A stretch of 44,497 nucleotides of DNA. It comes from Alphaproteobacteria bacterium (GTDB lineage: Bacteria; Pseudomonadota; Alphaproteobacteria; UBA6615). The stretch covers positions 1 to 44,497 of the forward strand of contig JANQOE010000032.1 in assembly GCA_028279245.1 (NCBI GenBank). Reading direction: 5' to 3'. Positions 7,993 through 16,151 of the stretch are shown piece after piece. The translations under genes and the position numbers were made by a program. The notes under the pieces were generated by a model. It did no database searches, was not told the DNA's origin, and worked only from the letters and a program-made list of their open reading frames with translations. The number at the start of each line of letters is the position of its first letter. The first letter of the stretch is position 1.

Positions 7993-9041
7993 ATGTCATG
8001 TCGCCCCAGCGGCCGAAGCTGACGGCAAAGGACTACACATCGGACCAAGAAGTACGCTGGTGCCCCGGTTGCGGTGACTACGCGATCATCAAAGCGGTCC
8101 AGCGTACGCTTGCCGAACTGCAGGTGTCGAAGGAACGAACCGTCTTTGTTTCCGGTATCGGCTGCGCCGCGCGTTTCCCTTATTACATGGAAACCTACGG
8201 CTTCCACACGATCCATGGCCGGGCACCGGCGATTGCCACGGGCGTCAAGCTCGCCAATCCGGAACTGGATGTGTGGGTGGTGTCCGGTGACGGCGATTGC
8301 CTGTCAATTGGCGGGAATCACACGTTGCACTTGCTGCGCCGCAACGTCGACTTGCAGCTTCTCCTGTTCAACAACGAAATCTACGGACTCACCAAGGGAC
8401 AGGCCTCGCCCACGTCGCGGCCCGGCACCCGTTCACCATCGACACCGATGGGGTCGGTCGACAGCCCGGTGTCTGCGGCGCAATTTGCACTGGGTTCCGG
8501 CGCGCGTTTTGTCGCGCGGTCCGCCGACATATTACAAAAGCATCTTCCCGTCGTGCTGAAACGGGCCCACGCCCATCGCGGCGCATCGTTCGTCGAGATC
8601 TTCCAGAACTGCATCGTCTACAACGATGGGGCGTTTCGGCATTTCCTGGAGAAGGGCGTGGCCGCCGACGCGCAGGTGCATGTCGAACATGGCGAGCCCC
8701 TGATCTTCGGGAAGGAGCGCAATCGCGGTCTGCGGTTGCGGTCTGGCGAGCTCGCGCTTGATGTTGTGACGATTGGCGAAGACGGCGTCACCGAGGACGA
8801 CATTCTCAAGCACGACGAAACCAATCACACGCTGGCCACCTTGCTCGCGAGTATGACGCCCCCTACCCATCCGGTGGCGTTGGGCGTGCTGTATTGTGAT
8901 CCGGCGCCAACCTATGAGGCGCTCGTGCATGATCAGGTCGCGGCGGCAAAGAGCAAAGGCGGCGCCGCGGACTTGGACGCGCTATTACGGCGCGGTCACA
9001 CCTGGACGGTCAAACCGAACGGTGCGGCGCCGGCCCAGTAG
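7989..9041 (+). CDS. korB: 2-oxoacid:ferredoxin oxidoreductase, beta subunit (KorB)
   Basis: The 350-residue catalytic partner of KorA. WCPGCGDYAIIKAV and SGIGC supply three cysteines of the 4Fe-4S cluster, and FQNCIVYND the likely fourth. SGDGDCLSIGGNH followed by LLFNNEIYGLTKGQ is the thiamine diphosphate/Mg motif (GDG...N). TSRPGTRS is the typical KorB loop. The ATG at 7989 overlaps the korA stop in ATGA, implying coupled translation and 1:1 synthesis; an open frame further upstream is inside korA. The protein works in the cytoplasm. No ferredoxin gene is beside it, so the electron acceptor must be encoded elsewhere. Confidence 0.9.
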   Translation: MNVMSPQRPKLTAKDYTSDQEVRWCPGCGDYAIIKAVQRTLAELQVSKERTVFVSGIGCAARFPYYMETYGFHTIHGRAPAIATGVKLANPELDVWVVSGDGDCLSIGGNHTLHLLRRNVDLQLLLFNNEIYGLTKGQASPTSRPGTRSPSTPMGSVDSPVSAAQFALGSGARFVARSADILQKHLPVVLKRAHAHRGASFVEIFQNCIVYNDGAFRHFLEKGVAADAQVHVEHGEPLIFGKERNRGLRLRSGELALDVVTIGEDGVTEDDILKHDETNHTLATLLASMTPPTHPVALGVLYCDPAPTYEALVHDQVAAAKSKGGAADLDALLRRGHTWTVKPNGAAPAQ

Positions 9042-9050
9042 ACTTTCGGC

Positions 9051-9413
9051 CTAGGGCATCGCCCGCCGTAGAAACGCTGGTATCTCCGGGCGCGTCAGTT
9101 CCGCCCGCTGATGCGCCACCGCCAGCGCCGAAGAGCGCGGCGTTCGCTCCAGCGTCGCCTGGCCGCGCGGCTTGCGCACCGCTGGCTTTCCAGGTTCCGG
9201 CGTGACGATCTTGTGCATTAGCCCGACAACCGCCTCTTGCAGTTGATGCCGCTGTGCTTGCTCTTTTTCATGCATCTCGCGCAGCCGGCTAAGTTCTCCG
9301 ATCAGAGTATCCACTCGGTCACTCATTGCCTTGTTCTCTCGCAGTAGCCGTCGCAACTCGACGGCTTGCAGCGCCAATATGGTCTCGGCCGAACTTTCCG
9401 CCCGGTTTTCCAT
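9051..9413 (-). CDS. Small coiled-coil protein of unknown function
   Basis: A 120-residue hydrophilic protein. Residues about 10-70 (LQAVELRRLLRENKAMSDRV, then LIGELSRLREMHEKEQAQRH) have heptad spacing of Leu and charged residues, typical of a coiled coil. The C-terminal third is basic and Pro-rich. There is no signal peptide or membrane segment. The ATG at 9413 has GAGGG five bases upstream. It is convergent with korB with a 9-bp gap and divergent from glnK. I do not recognise a family; a scaffold or oligomerising role is only a guess. Confidence 0.6.
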   Translation of the reverse strand: MENRAESSAETILALQAVELRRLLRENKAMSDRVDTLIGELSRLREMHEKEQAQRHQLQEAVVGLMHKIVTPEPGKPAVRKPRGQATLERTPRSSALAVAHQRAELTRPEIPAFLRRAMP

Positions 9414-10035
<622 letters not shown>

Positions 10036-10053
10036 GCAGGAGTCAAGAGAAGC

Positions 10054-11412
10054 ATGATTCGATCCATAAAGACGTTCCTGACCCTCGCCGCGGTCGGGTT
10101 ACTTGGTTTGGCGATTGCCGGGCCCGCTTATGCCGCGGTGACGGAAGAAACCGCGTTCGTCTTCAATTCGTTTTCGTTCCTCGTCCACGGCTTCTTGGTC
10201 ATGTGGATGGCCGCCGGGTTCGCCATGCTCGAAGCTGGGTTAGTGCGGACCAAGAACACCGCGACGATCTGCCTGAAGAACATCGCGCTCTATTCGCTCG
10301 CTGGCATCATGTACTACCTGATCGGCTACCACCTGATGTACACGAATGTCGACGGAGGCTGGATTGGCAGCTTCAGCATTCTGTACAACCCGTCCGACGC
10401 CGAACTCGCGCTACTGAATGCGGAAGAGGCGACCGACGAACTCATCGGCGCGGTGACTGCCAACAGTTACGCGTCCATGTCGGACTGGTTCTTCCAGATG
10501 GTCTTCGTCGCCACGGCCGCGTCGATCGTGTCCGGGACCTTGGCCGAGCGGATCAAGGTCTGGCCGTTCCTGATCTTCGTCGTTGTGCTGACGGGCATCA
10601 TCTACCCGATCCAAGGCTCTTGGGTCTGGGGTGGCGGCTTCCTTGCCGAACGTGGCTTCTCCGACTTTGCCGGTTCGACCCTCGTGCACTCCGTCGGCGG
10701 TTGGGCGGCCTTGGTCGGTGCCATCATCCTCGGGCCGCGCAAGGGCAAATACGGTCCCGACGGTCGGGTCAATCCGATGCCGGGCGCGAACCTGCCGCTG
10801 GCAACCTTGGGAACCTTCGTCCTGTGGTTCGGTTGGTTCGGCTTCAACGGCGGCTCGCAGCTTGCTCTGGGCAGCGCGCTTGACGTCTCGGCAATGGCCA
10901 TCGTCTACGTCAACACCAATCTGGCGGCTGCCGGTGGTGTGGTCGCGGCGATGCTGATGACCCAGGTGATCTACAAGAAGATCGATCTGACGATGGCGCT
11001 CAACGGTGCCATTGCCGGCCTGGTCTCGATCACCGCCGGTCCCGACCTGCAGTACCACCTTTTGGCGATCATTGTTGGCGCCATCGGTGGTGTCCTCGTG
11101 GTCCTGGCCATCCCGCTGCTCGACAAGCTGAAGATCGATGACGTCGTCGGCGCCATCTCGGCCCACCTTGTGGCCGGAATATGGGGCACGCTGGCGGTCG
11201 GTATCTTCGGTAGCGGCAGCTTCTTCACCCAGCTCTATGGCATCGTCGTCATCGGTATCTACACGGTGATTGCGAGCGGCATCGTCTGGTTCGCGCTGAA
11301 GGCCCTGATGGGCATCCGTGTCAGCGACGAAGAAGAAGAAACCGGCCTCGATCGCTCCGAACTCGGGCTGGAAGCCTATCCGGAGTTTGGACGGGGCTCG
11401 CAGACCGTCTAG
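10054..11412 (+). CDS. amtB: Ammonium transporter AmtB
   Basis: An inner-membrane ammonium channel of 452 residues. The N-terminal 27 residues (TFLTLAAVGLLGLAIAGPAYA) form a cleavable signal peptide, followed by about eleven membrane helices. The twin pore histidines lie in STLVHSVGGWAAL and AISAHLVAGIWGTL. GGGFLAERGFSDFAGS and FGWFGFNGGSQL are conserved family segments. The cytoplasmic tail (EEEETGLDRSELGLEAYPEF) is the GlnK contact region. It forms an operon with glnK and is followed by a strong terminator. Function is import of NH4+/NH3 when nitrogen is scarce. Confidence 0.95.
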   Translation: MIRSIKTFLTLAAVGLLGLAIAGPAYAAVTEETAFVFNSFSFLVHGFLVMWMAAGFAMLEAGLVRTKNTATICLKNIALYSLAGIMYYLIGYHLMYTNVDGGWIGSFSILYNPSDAELALLNAEEATDELIGAVTANSYASMSDWFFQMVFVATAASIVSGTLAERIKVWPFLIFVVVLTGIIYPIQGSWVWGGGFLAERGFSDFAGSTLVHSVGGWAALVGAIILGPRKGKYGPDGRVNPMPGANLPLATLGTFVLWFGWFGFNGGSQLALGSALDVSAMAIVYVNTNLAAAGGVVAAMLMTQVIYKKIDLTMALNGAIAGLVSITAGPDLQYHLLAIIVGAIGGVLVVLAIPLLDKLKIDDVVGAISAHLVAGIWGTLAVGIFGSGSFFTQLYGIVVIGIYTVIASGIVWFALKALMGIRVSDEEEETGLDRSELGLEAYPEFGRGSQTV

Positions 11413-11439
11413 CAACGCAAGACTGTTCCTCCCACACCT

Positions 11440-11470
11440 GGGCCGCCGTTCTTCGGCGGCCCTTTTTCTT
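11440..11470 (+). terminator. Intrinsic terminator of glnK-amtB
   Basis: A perfect 9-bp stem GGGCCGCCG / CGGCGGCCC with a 5-base loop (TTCTT) is followed directly by TTTTTCTT, 27 bases after the amtB stop. This is a classic rho-independent terminator. Confidence 0.9.
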
Positions 11471-11542
11471 TGCCGGCGCAGCCGTCAGGGTGGTCCGCCC
11501 CTAAAAGCGCCACTATCTTCCGGACAATCCAAACATGAGAGA

Positions 11543-11562
11543 CCTGTGACCCCAGTCACAGG
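11543..11562. promoter_or_regulatory. Perfect Crp-type palindrome upstream of the peroxiredoxin gene
   Basis: CCTGTGACCCCAGTCACAGG contains TGTGA-N6-TCACA, the exact half-site pattern of the cAMP receptor protein family, within an 8-bp perfect inverted repeat. It lies about 96 bases upstream of the peroxiredoxin ATG. The Crp-family protein encoded at 41648-42337 has the same RETVxR recognition residues as E. coli Crp. It could instead be just an RNA hairpin with a CCCA loop. Confidence 0.5.
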
Positions 11563-11657
11563 CCGTGTTCAGGGAGACTGGTAGGCGGGGGGAGAGGCGC
11601 CCACACGCTATGGTGCAGCCCCCAATTCAACACATTCGTCCGAATGGGAGAGATCCA

Positions 11658-12317
11658 ATGCCGCTACGCATCAATGACGAAGCTCCGGATTTTATTGCCG
11701 AGACCACCGAAGGCACCATTAAGTTCCACGAATGGATCGGCGACGGTTGGGCCATTCTGTTCTCGCATCCGAAAGACTTCACGCCGGTCTGCACGACCGA
11801 GCTCGGCTACCTCGCCGGCCTGAAGTCCGAATTCGCGAAGCGGAACTGCAAGATCATCGGTCTCAGCGTCGATCCGGTCGGCAACCATAAGGAATGGTCG
11901 AAAGACATCGAAGAGACCCAAGGCCACGCCGTAACCTACCCGCTGATCGGCGACCCGGGGCTGGAGGTCGCCAAGCTGTACGAAATGCTGCCGGCCGAGG
12001 CAGGCGATACGTCGGAAGGTCGGACCCCGGCCGACAATGCGACGGTCCGTACCGTGTTCCTGGTCGGGCCCGACAAGAAGATCAAACTCTCGCTGACCTA
12101 TCCGATGACCACCGGCCGCAACTTCGACGAAGTGCTGCGCGTCCTCGATTCGATCCAGCTCACCGCCAAGCACAAAGTCGCCACTCCGGTGAACTGGAAA
12201 CCGGGTGACGATGTCATCATCGTGCCGGCCGTGTCAGACGACGAGGCGAAGCAGAAGTACCCGGGCGGCTGGAAAGCGCCGAAGCCCTACCTGCGGATCA
12301 TCCCGCAACCGCAATAA
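11658..12317 (+). CDS. 1-Cys peroxiredoxin (Prx6 type)
   Basis: A 219-residue cytoplasmic peroxidase that reduces H2O2 and organic peroxides. The peroxidatic Cys45 lies in HPKDFTPVCTTELGYL. The only other cysteine (near 64) is not where 2-Cys enzymes have their resolving residue. The long C-terminal domain (VNWKPGDDVIIVPAVSDDEA, then PYLRIIPQP) is diagnostic of the Prx6 branch. The ATG at 11658 follows GGGAGAGA; an open frame to 11565 runs through untranslated sequence. A Crp-like palindrome lies upstream and a hairpin downstream, so it is probably monocistronic. The reductant is unknown. Confidence 0.93.
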   Translation: MPLRINDEAPDFIAETTEGTIKFHEWIGDGWAILFSHPKDFTPVCTTELGYLAGLKSEFAKRNCKIIGLSVDPVGNHKEWSKDIEETQGHAVTYPLIGDPGLEVAKLYEMLPAEAGDTSEGRTPADNATVRTVFLVGPDKKIKLSLTYPMTTGRNFDEVLRVLDSIQLTAKHKVATPVNWKPGDDVIIVPAVSDDEAKQKYPGGWKAPKPYLRIIPQPQ

Positions 12318-12325
12318 GCGAAGAC

Positions 12326-12353
12326 AGGGGCGGGCAGAACAATGTCCGCCCCT
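12326..12353 (+). terminator. Hairpin after the peroxiredoxin gene
   Basis: AGGGGCGG pairs with CCGCCCCT across a 12-base loop, starting 8 bases after the peroxiredoxin stop. No T-run follows, so termination would be weak or rho-assisted. Confidence 0.5.
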
Positions 12354-12456
12354 AATCCGCCAAGGCGCCCGTAAACACTGCTATAACCCGCTTTCGTTCA
12401 CCAATTCTTGGCCTATTGCTGGCAGATGTGCGGCTTCAACAGGAGCCGGTGAGGGA

Positions 12457-13410
12457 ATGAAGCGGGTCGACAGCGTGCTGGAAGACGACCGTCCAGGGAT
12501 CGGCACGAAAACGCGCACAGCGTGGTTCGAAACCCGCCGCGCCGCTGAGGCGGTGCTGCAGCGCGACCCGCGCCTGCGTTCAATCCGCTCAAAGCGTCTT
12601 CGCCTGCTGCAGGTCGCGGGACTGACCGTCAAGTTCACCGGCCTCTATGCCAGGGGCAAACGTAACGCCGCCGCCGTTCGCCTCACGGAGATCGAGATAC
12701 CGTTCCCGGACCTGCCGGCGGTGTTCGACGGCTACACCATCATCCAGCTCACCGATCTGCACGCCGACGAATATCCGCCGGCCGTCACCGCGGCGCGCCA
12801 TGTTCTCGCTGAGCGGCCCGCCGATCTTTGTGTCCTCACTGGCGACTACAGTCGTGGTTATGGCAAGTCCTTTGAGGCGGCTTTGCCACCGATCCGCGCC
12901 ATGCTCGGCGCCGTCACCGTGCGAGACGGGACCTTCGGCGTCCTCGGCAATCACGACGGCGCCGAAGCGGTCGAGGGCCTCGAGCGGGTCGGTGTCCGGA
13001 TGCTGGTGAATGAAACGGTAGCGATCGAACGCGACGGACAAGTCATCCATGTCACCGGCACCGATGACACGCACCATTTCGAAACGCCGGGATTCCAGCG
13101 CGTACTGACGGACTCGCCGGACGGATTCAAGGTGGCCCTTGTCCACACTGCGGAGGAAGCGGATCGGGTTGCCGCTGCCGGATACCGGTTACAGCTCTCG
13201 GGTCATACTCACGGCGGGCAGATCTGCCTGCCCGGCGGTTTTCCAGTCCTCACGGCAATGCATCGGAACCGCCGCCTGGCGCGCGGCCGGTGGCGCGTCG
13301 GCGGCATGCAGGGCTACACCTCGACCGGGGTCGGCGTGGCGGGACTCCCGTTACGTTTCAACTGCCCGCCAGAGGTCGCTTACATTAGGTTGCGCCGATC
13401 CGCCACCTAG
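12457..13410 (+). CDS. Calcineurin-like metallophosphoesterase (YaeI type)
   Basis: A 317-residue predicted binuclear-metal phosphoesterase. Motifs in order: LTDLHAD (about 98-104), TGDYSRG (128-134), VLGNHDG (162-168), VHTAEEAD (229-236) and SGHTHGGQICLP (248-259). These are the metal ligands of the calcineurin-like fold, in the arrangement of the YaeI/membrane-associated branch. The GDYSRG segment replaces the more usual GDxxD, and VHTAEEAD replaces the usual HxPD. No transmembrane helix is evident, but the N-terminal 80 residues are basic and could associate with membrane or nucleic acid. The ATG at 12457 has AGGAG 11 bases upstream. The substrate is unknown. Its stop overlaps that of the convergent ATPase gene (CTAG, 13407-13410). 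Confidence 0.85.
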   Translation: MKRVDSVLEDDRPGIGTKTRTAWFETRRAAEAVLQRDPRLRSIRSKRLRLLQVAGLTVKFTGLYARGKRNAAAVRLTEIEIPFPDLPAVFDGYTIIQLTDLHADEYPPAVTAARHVLAERPADLCVLTGDYSRGYGKSFEAALPPIRAMLGAVTVRDGTFGVLGNHDGAEAVEGLERVGVRMLVNETVAIERDGQVIHVTGTDDTHHFETPGFQRVLTDSPDGFKVALVHTAEEADRVAAAGYRLQLSGHTHGGQICLPGGFPVLTAMHRNRRLARGRWRVGGMQGYTSTGVGVAGLPLRFNCPPEVAYIRLRRSAT

Positions 13411-14750
13411 GCGGCAAACTTGGCGAGGGTTGGCGTAGCCGGGGCCGGTTGCTCATCACGGACCGATAGATTGCTTAGCGCGTCGTCGATCAACTCCGCC
13501 GAGAAGGCGACGGGCACGCCCAGGTATTTGCACGCCGACGTCACCTGATCGACGATGAACTTTGGCTGATAGAACGACAGTGCCTGACCTTCTGTGTGCT
13601 CAAGCACATCCATGACGTGGCGGCAGATCTCGGGGGTCGGTGTCAGGCCGGCCTTGCGGCTCACGGTCTCGAACACCGTCGCAAACTCGTCGCGTGTCGG
13701 TAACAGGATGCCGACCTTATAGGGGATCCGTCGTAGAAACGCCGGGTCCATCAAGTCTTCCGGACTGAGGTTGGTCGAAAACACAACAAGCTCGTCGAAT
13801 GGGATCGAGAAAGTGCGGCCCGTGTGCAGGGTCAGATAATCGATGCGCCGCTCCATCGGGATGATCCACCGGTTCAGCAGATCTTCCGGCCGCACCAATT
13901 GCCGCCCCAGATCATCGACGATGAAGGTCCCGCCGTTGGCCTTCATGTGCAGCGGCGCCTCATACATCTTCGCTTCGCTGTTGTATTTGAGGTCGAGCAT
14001 TTCGAGCGTAAGCTCGCCACCCACGGTGACAACCGGCCGCTTGCACAGGACCCAGCGTCGGTCCGATCCGTCCGCGCGCAATGAAGGACTATCGTCGCAC
14101 CGGTTGGCTTCGACAGGCTCATGCACCGTCGGGTCGAACACCTTGATGACCGTGCCGTCGACGTCGATGGCATGAGGGATATAGATCGGGTCGCCGAAAC
14201 ACCCGCCGATGACCTCGGCCAGGCAGGTCTTGCCGTTCCCGGGAGGGCCGTACAGCAAGATGGCCTTGCCGGAGTTGATGGCCGGCCCGAGCCTGCGGAT
14301 CAGCGAATCCGGCACGATCATGCCGTTCAGGCCCTGCTCGATGACCTCGCGCCTGATCTGCTCGCCGATCAGCTTTTGCCGCGTGACCTGGGCTTGGTAG
14401 TCGGCCAGTGACACCGGGGCGGGGCCGACATACTTGCCGTGATCCAGCGCTTCATTGGCCCATTCGCGGCCCGTTCCGGTCAACGCGAACCGCATCTCCG
14501 AGTTGGCCCGCAAGCCCGCGACGCCAAGTGGCTCTACCAGATTCCGGTCGCGCGCCATGTCGATAAGCTCGTTCACCACGCCAACGTGCAGGCCCAACTC
14601 GGTGCAGAACTGCGACCCGGCCTCGATCCCGCGAACGAGCATCGTCTTCAGCAAGAGCCTGAGCAGGCCGTCGGGCTCGAGCCCCATCGCCTGGATGCTC
14701 GTTGGTACCGGGCCTAGACCACAGTGCTGGTTCTCCTGATCCGCCGGCAT
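13407..14750 (-). CDS. AAA+ family ATPase of unknown function
   Basis: A 447-residue P-loop ATPase. Residues about 28-95 look like a winged-helix module (LLRLLLKTMLVRGIEAGSQF onward). The Walker A loop GPPGNGKT is at 168-175 and the Walker B-like strand is GGTFIVDDLGR. An STN-type sensor follows (VVFSTN near LSPEDLMDPAFLRRIPYKV). The pairing of PAFLRRIPYKV with a C-terminal helical lid is AAA+ style, distantly MoxR/RavA-like. The ATG at 14750 follows GGGAGGA, a strong ribosome site. No partner protein (such as a VWA or protease subunit) is adjacent, so the substrate is not evident. Confidence 0.75.
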   Translation of the reverse strand: MPADQENQHCGLGPVPTSIQAMGLEPDGLLRLLLKTMLVRGIEAGSQFCTELGLHVGVVNELIDMARDRNLVEPLGVAGLRANSEMRFALTGTGREWANEALDHGKYVGPAPVSLADYQAQVTRQKLIGEQIRREVIEQGLNGMIVPDSLIRRLGPAINSGKAILLYGPPGNGKTCLAEVIGGCFGDPIYIPHAIDVDGTVIKVFDPTVHEPVEANRCDDSPSLRADGSDRRWVLCKRPVVTVGGELTLEMLDLKYNSEAKMYEAPLHMKANGGTFIVDDLGRQLVRPEDLLNRWIIPMERRIDYLTLHTGRTFSIPFDELVVFSTNLSPEDLMDPAFLRRIPYKVGILLPTRDEFATVFETVSRKAGLTPTPEICRHVMDVLEHTEGQALSFYQPKFIVDQVTSACKYLGVPVAFSAELIDDALSNLSVRDEQPAPATPTLAKFAA

Positions 14751-14901
14751 GGCTTCCTCCCTTGCCGAAAGGCAGACCGCAGGCTACTCGAATTAGCTAC
14801 CACCAGCGGATAGTTCATTCGGCCAGTTCTAGACCCGTTTGGGGAGGGTCGCTATGCCATAGGCAGTAGATTCGCGGGGCATAGACCCGGTCGGAACATG
14901 G

Positions 14902-15843
14902 TTAACCGAGTGTTTCGGTCGTCCCGATCAGTGCGGCGGTCTTATCGAAACTCTCGATGCCCGCGTCGGACCCAAGTCCGGTTGCGACCAATGCCGACGC
15001 CGCGGTCCCCATGCGGCAGGCCTGATCCACTTCCCAGCCCTGATTGAGCCCGGCGATGAATCCGGCGCAATAGGCGTCGCCGCAGCCGGTGGTATCGACC
15101 ACATCGATCCGATACGCCGGAATCCGTTCCGCGGCACCGGAGGTGGCGAGATAAGAACCCTTTGCTCCCCACTTGAAGATGCAAGTGGTCGCGCCGCGGT
15201 CGAAGAAGAAAGCTGCGACATCGTCGGGTTCCGTTTGACCCGACAGGATCTCGGCCTCTTCCATGCTCGGCATGAAATAGTCGACATGGGGCAGGCAGGG
15301 CGCGACGATCTCCATCGTCGTGTCGTTCGGTGCAATCAGGTCGAACGTCGTGACGCAGCCGCGCGCCTTCGCCGCCTTCAGCAGCGCCGCTGTCGGCGGA
15401 CCGTCCATCGCCTGCAACAGCCCGCTGCCGCCCATATGCAAATACTTGGCATCGCAAACCGCATCGAGTTCGCGTTCGCCGATGTTCAGATGATCCGAGG
15501 CGCCGCGCACATGCAACGCCGGCCGGTCGCCGTTGGGGCGCACATTGAGGATCGTCGCCGACGTCGGTACGCCCTCGACGTGCTGCATGGCATCGGTATC
15601 GATACCGTATCGCTTATAGGTGTCGGTAACGAAGTCGCCTTTCTCGTCAACGCCAACGGCACCCACCGCCCGCGACCGCAACCCAAGTTTGGCGCAGTCG
15701 ATGACGGTGCCGGCTGCCGTGCCGGCGACGGTCAAGCGGATCTCATCGATAAAGTCGACATTTCCACCCGGCGGAATACGCTCGACCGGCCGGCCCAGGA
15801 TGTCGAGAATGGTCAGCCCGACACAGCTCACATCGAAGCGCAC
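14902..15843 (-). CDS. PfkB-family sugar/nucleoside kinase
   Basis: A 313-residue ribokinase-fold kinase that most likely phosphorylates the substrate imported by the adjacent ABC system. The N-terminal substrate region has PPGGNVDFIDEIRLTVAGTAAGT. The C-terminal signature is DTTGCGDAYCAGF, with the catalytic Asp in GCGD; most relatives have GAGD, so Ala is replaced by Cys. NVRPNGDRPALHVRGA resembles the lid. The start is GTG at 15843, two bases after the small membrane gene's stop. It is the last gene of the minus-strand operon 21858-14902. The exact sugar or polyol cannot be read from the sequence. Confidence 0.87.
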   Translation of the reverse strand: MRFDVSCVGLTILDILGRPVERIPPGGNVDFIDEIRLTVAGTAAGTVIDCAKLGLRSRAVGAVGVDEKGDFVTDTYKRYGIDTDAMQHVEGVPTSATILNVRPNGDRPALHVRGASDHLNIGERELDAVCDAKYLHMGGSGLLQAMDGPPTAALLKAAKARGCVTTFDLIAPNDTTMEIVAPCLPHVDYFMPSMEEAEILSGQTEPDDVAAFFFDRGATTCIFKWGAKGSYLATSGAAERIPAYRIDVVDTTGCGDAYCAGFIAGLNQGWEVDQACRMGTAASALVATGLGSDAGIESFDKTAALIGTTETLG

Positions 15844-15845
15844 CG

Positions 15846-16151
15846 CTATCTCCGCAGATAGATGCCGTAGAGTTCGGCTGAGCCAATCGCCAGTCCGATG
15901 ACGATAAACAGCACGACGACGACGATGACAGCCGCCCGGATCACCGCTGAAAGCGGCTTACCTGGTTCACACAGCGGGATAAGGTTGAAGGCGAGTCCAC
16001 CCACGACCACCGCCGCCATTCCGATCCCGAACAGGGTGACCGAGAACGGCTGAAAAATGAAAGCCAGCGAGACGATGCACAGCGTCAGAATGGCGTTCCT
16101 GATGATCGCCGCCTGTGCCCGTGACATCCCCGGTTTCGCGTCGGGAGTCAT
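15846..16151 (-). CDS. Small membrane protein in the ABC operon
   Basis: A 101-residue protein with about three hydrophobic helices: AIIRNAILTLCIVSLAFIFQ, then PFSVTLFGIGMAAVVVGGLAF and IRAAVIVVVVLFIVIGLAIG. Its ATG overlaps the preceding ATPase stop (ATGA), so it is translationally coupled to the transporter. Short membrane proteins sit in similar two-ATPase polyol importer operons (for example GlpU in rhizobial glycerol uptake), where their role is not established. I infer an accessory or assembly role only from position. Confidence 0.75.
   Translation of the reverse strand: MTPDAKPGMSRAQAAIIRNAILTLCIVSLAFIFQPFSVTLFGIGMAAVVVGGLAFNLIPLCEPGKPLSAVIRAAVIVVVVLFIVIGLAIGSAELYGIYLRR

Noticed and set aside
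10411..11415. A 334-codon open frame on the minus strand
   Set aside because: Antisense to amtB; its composition is rich in Asp, His, Arg and Gln with no recognisable fold.
14830..14889. CTATGCC...GGCATAG inverted repeat and duplicated TAGACCCG before the AAA+ gene
   Set aside because: The arms are 19 bases apart and the duplicated octamer has no clear relation to a promoter; chance is a sufficient explanation.
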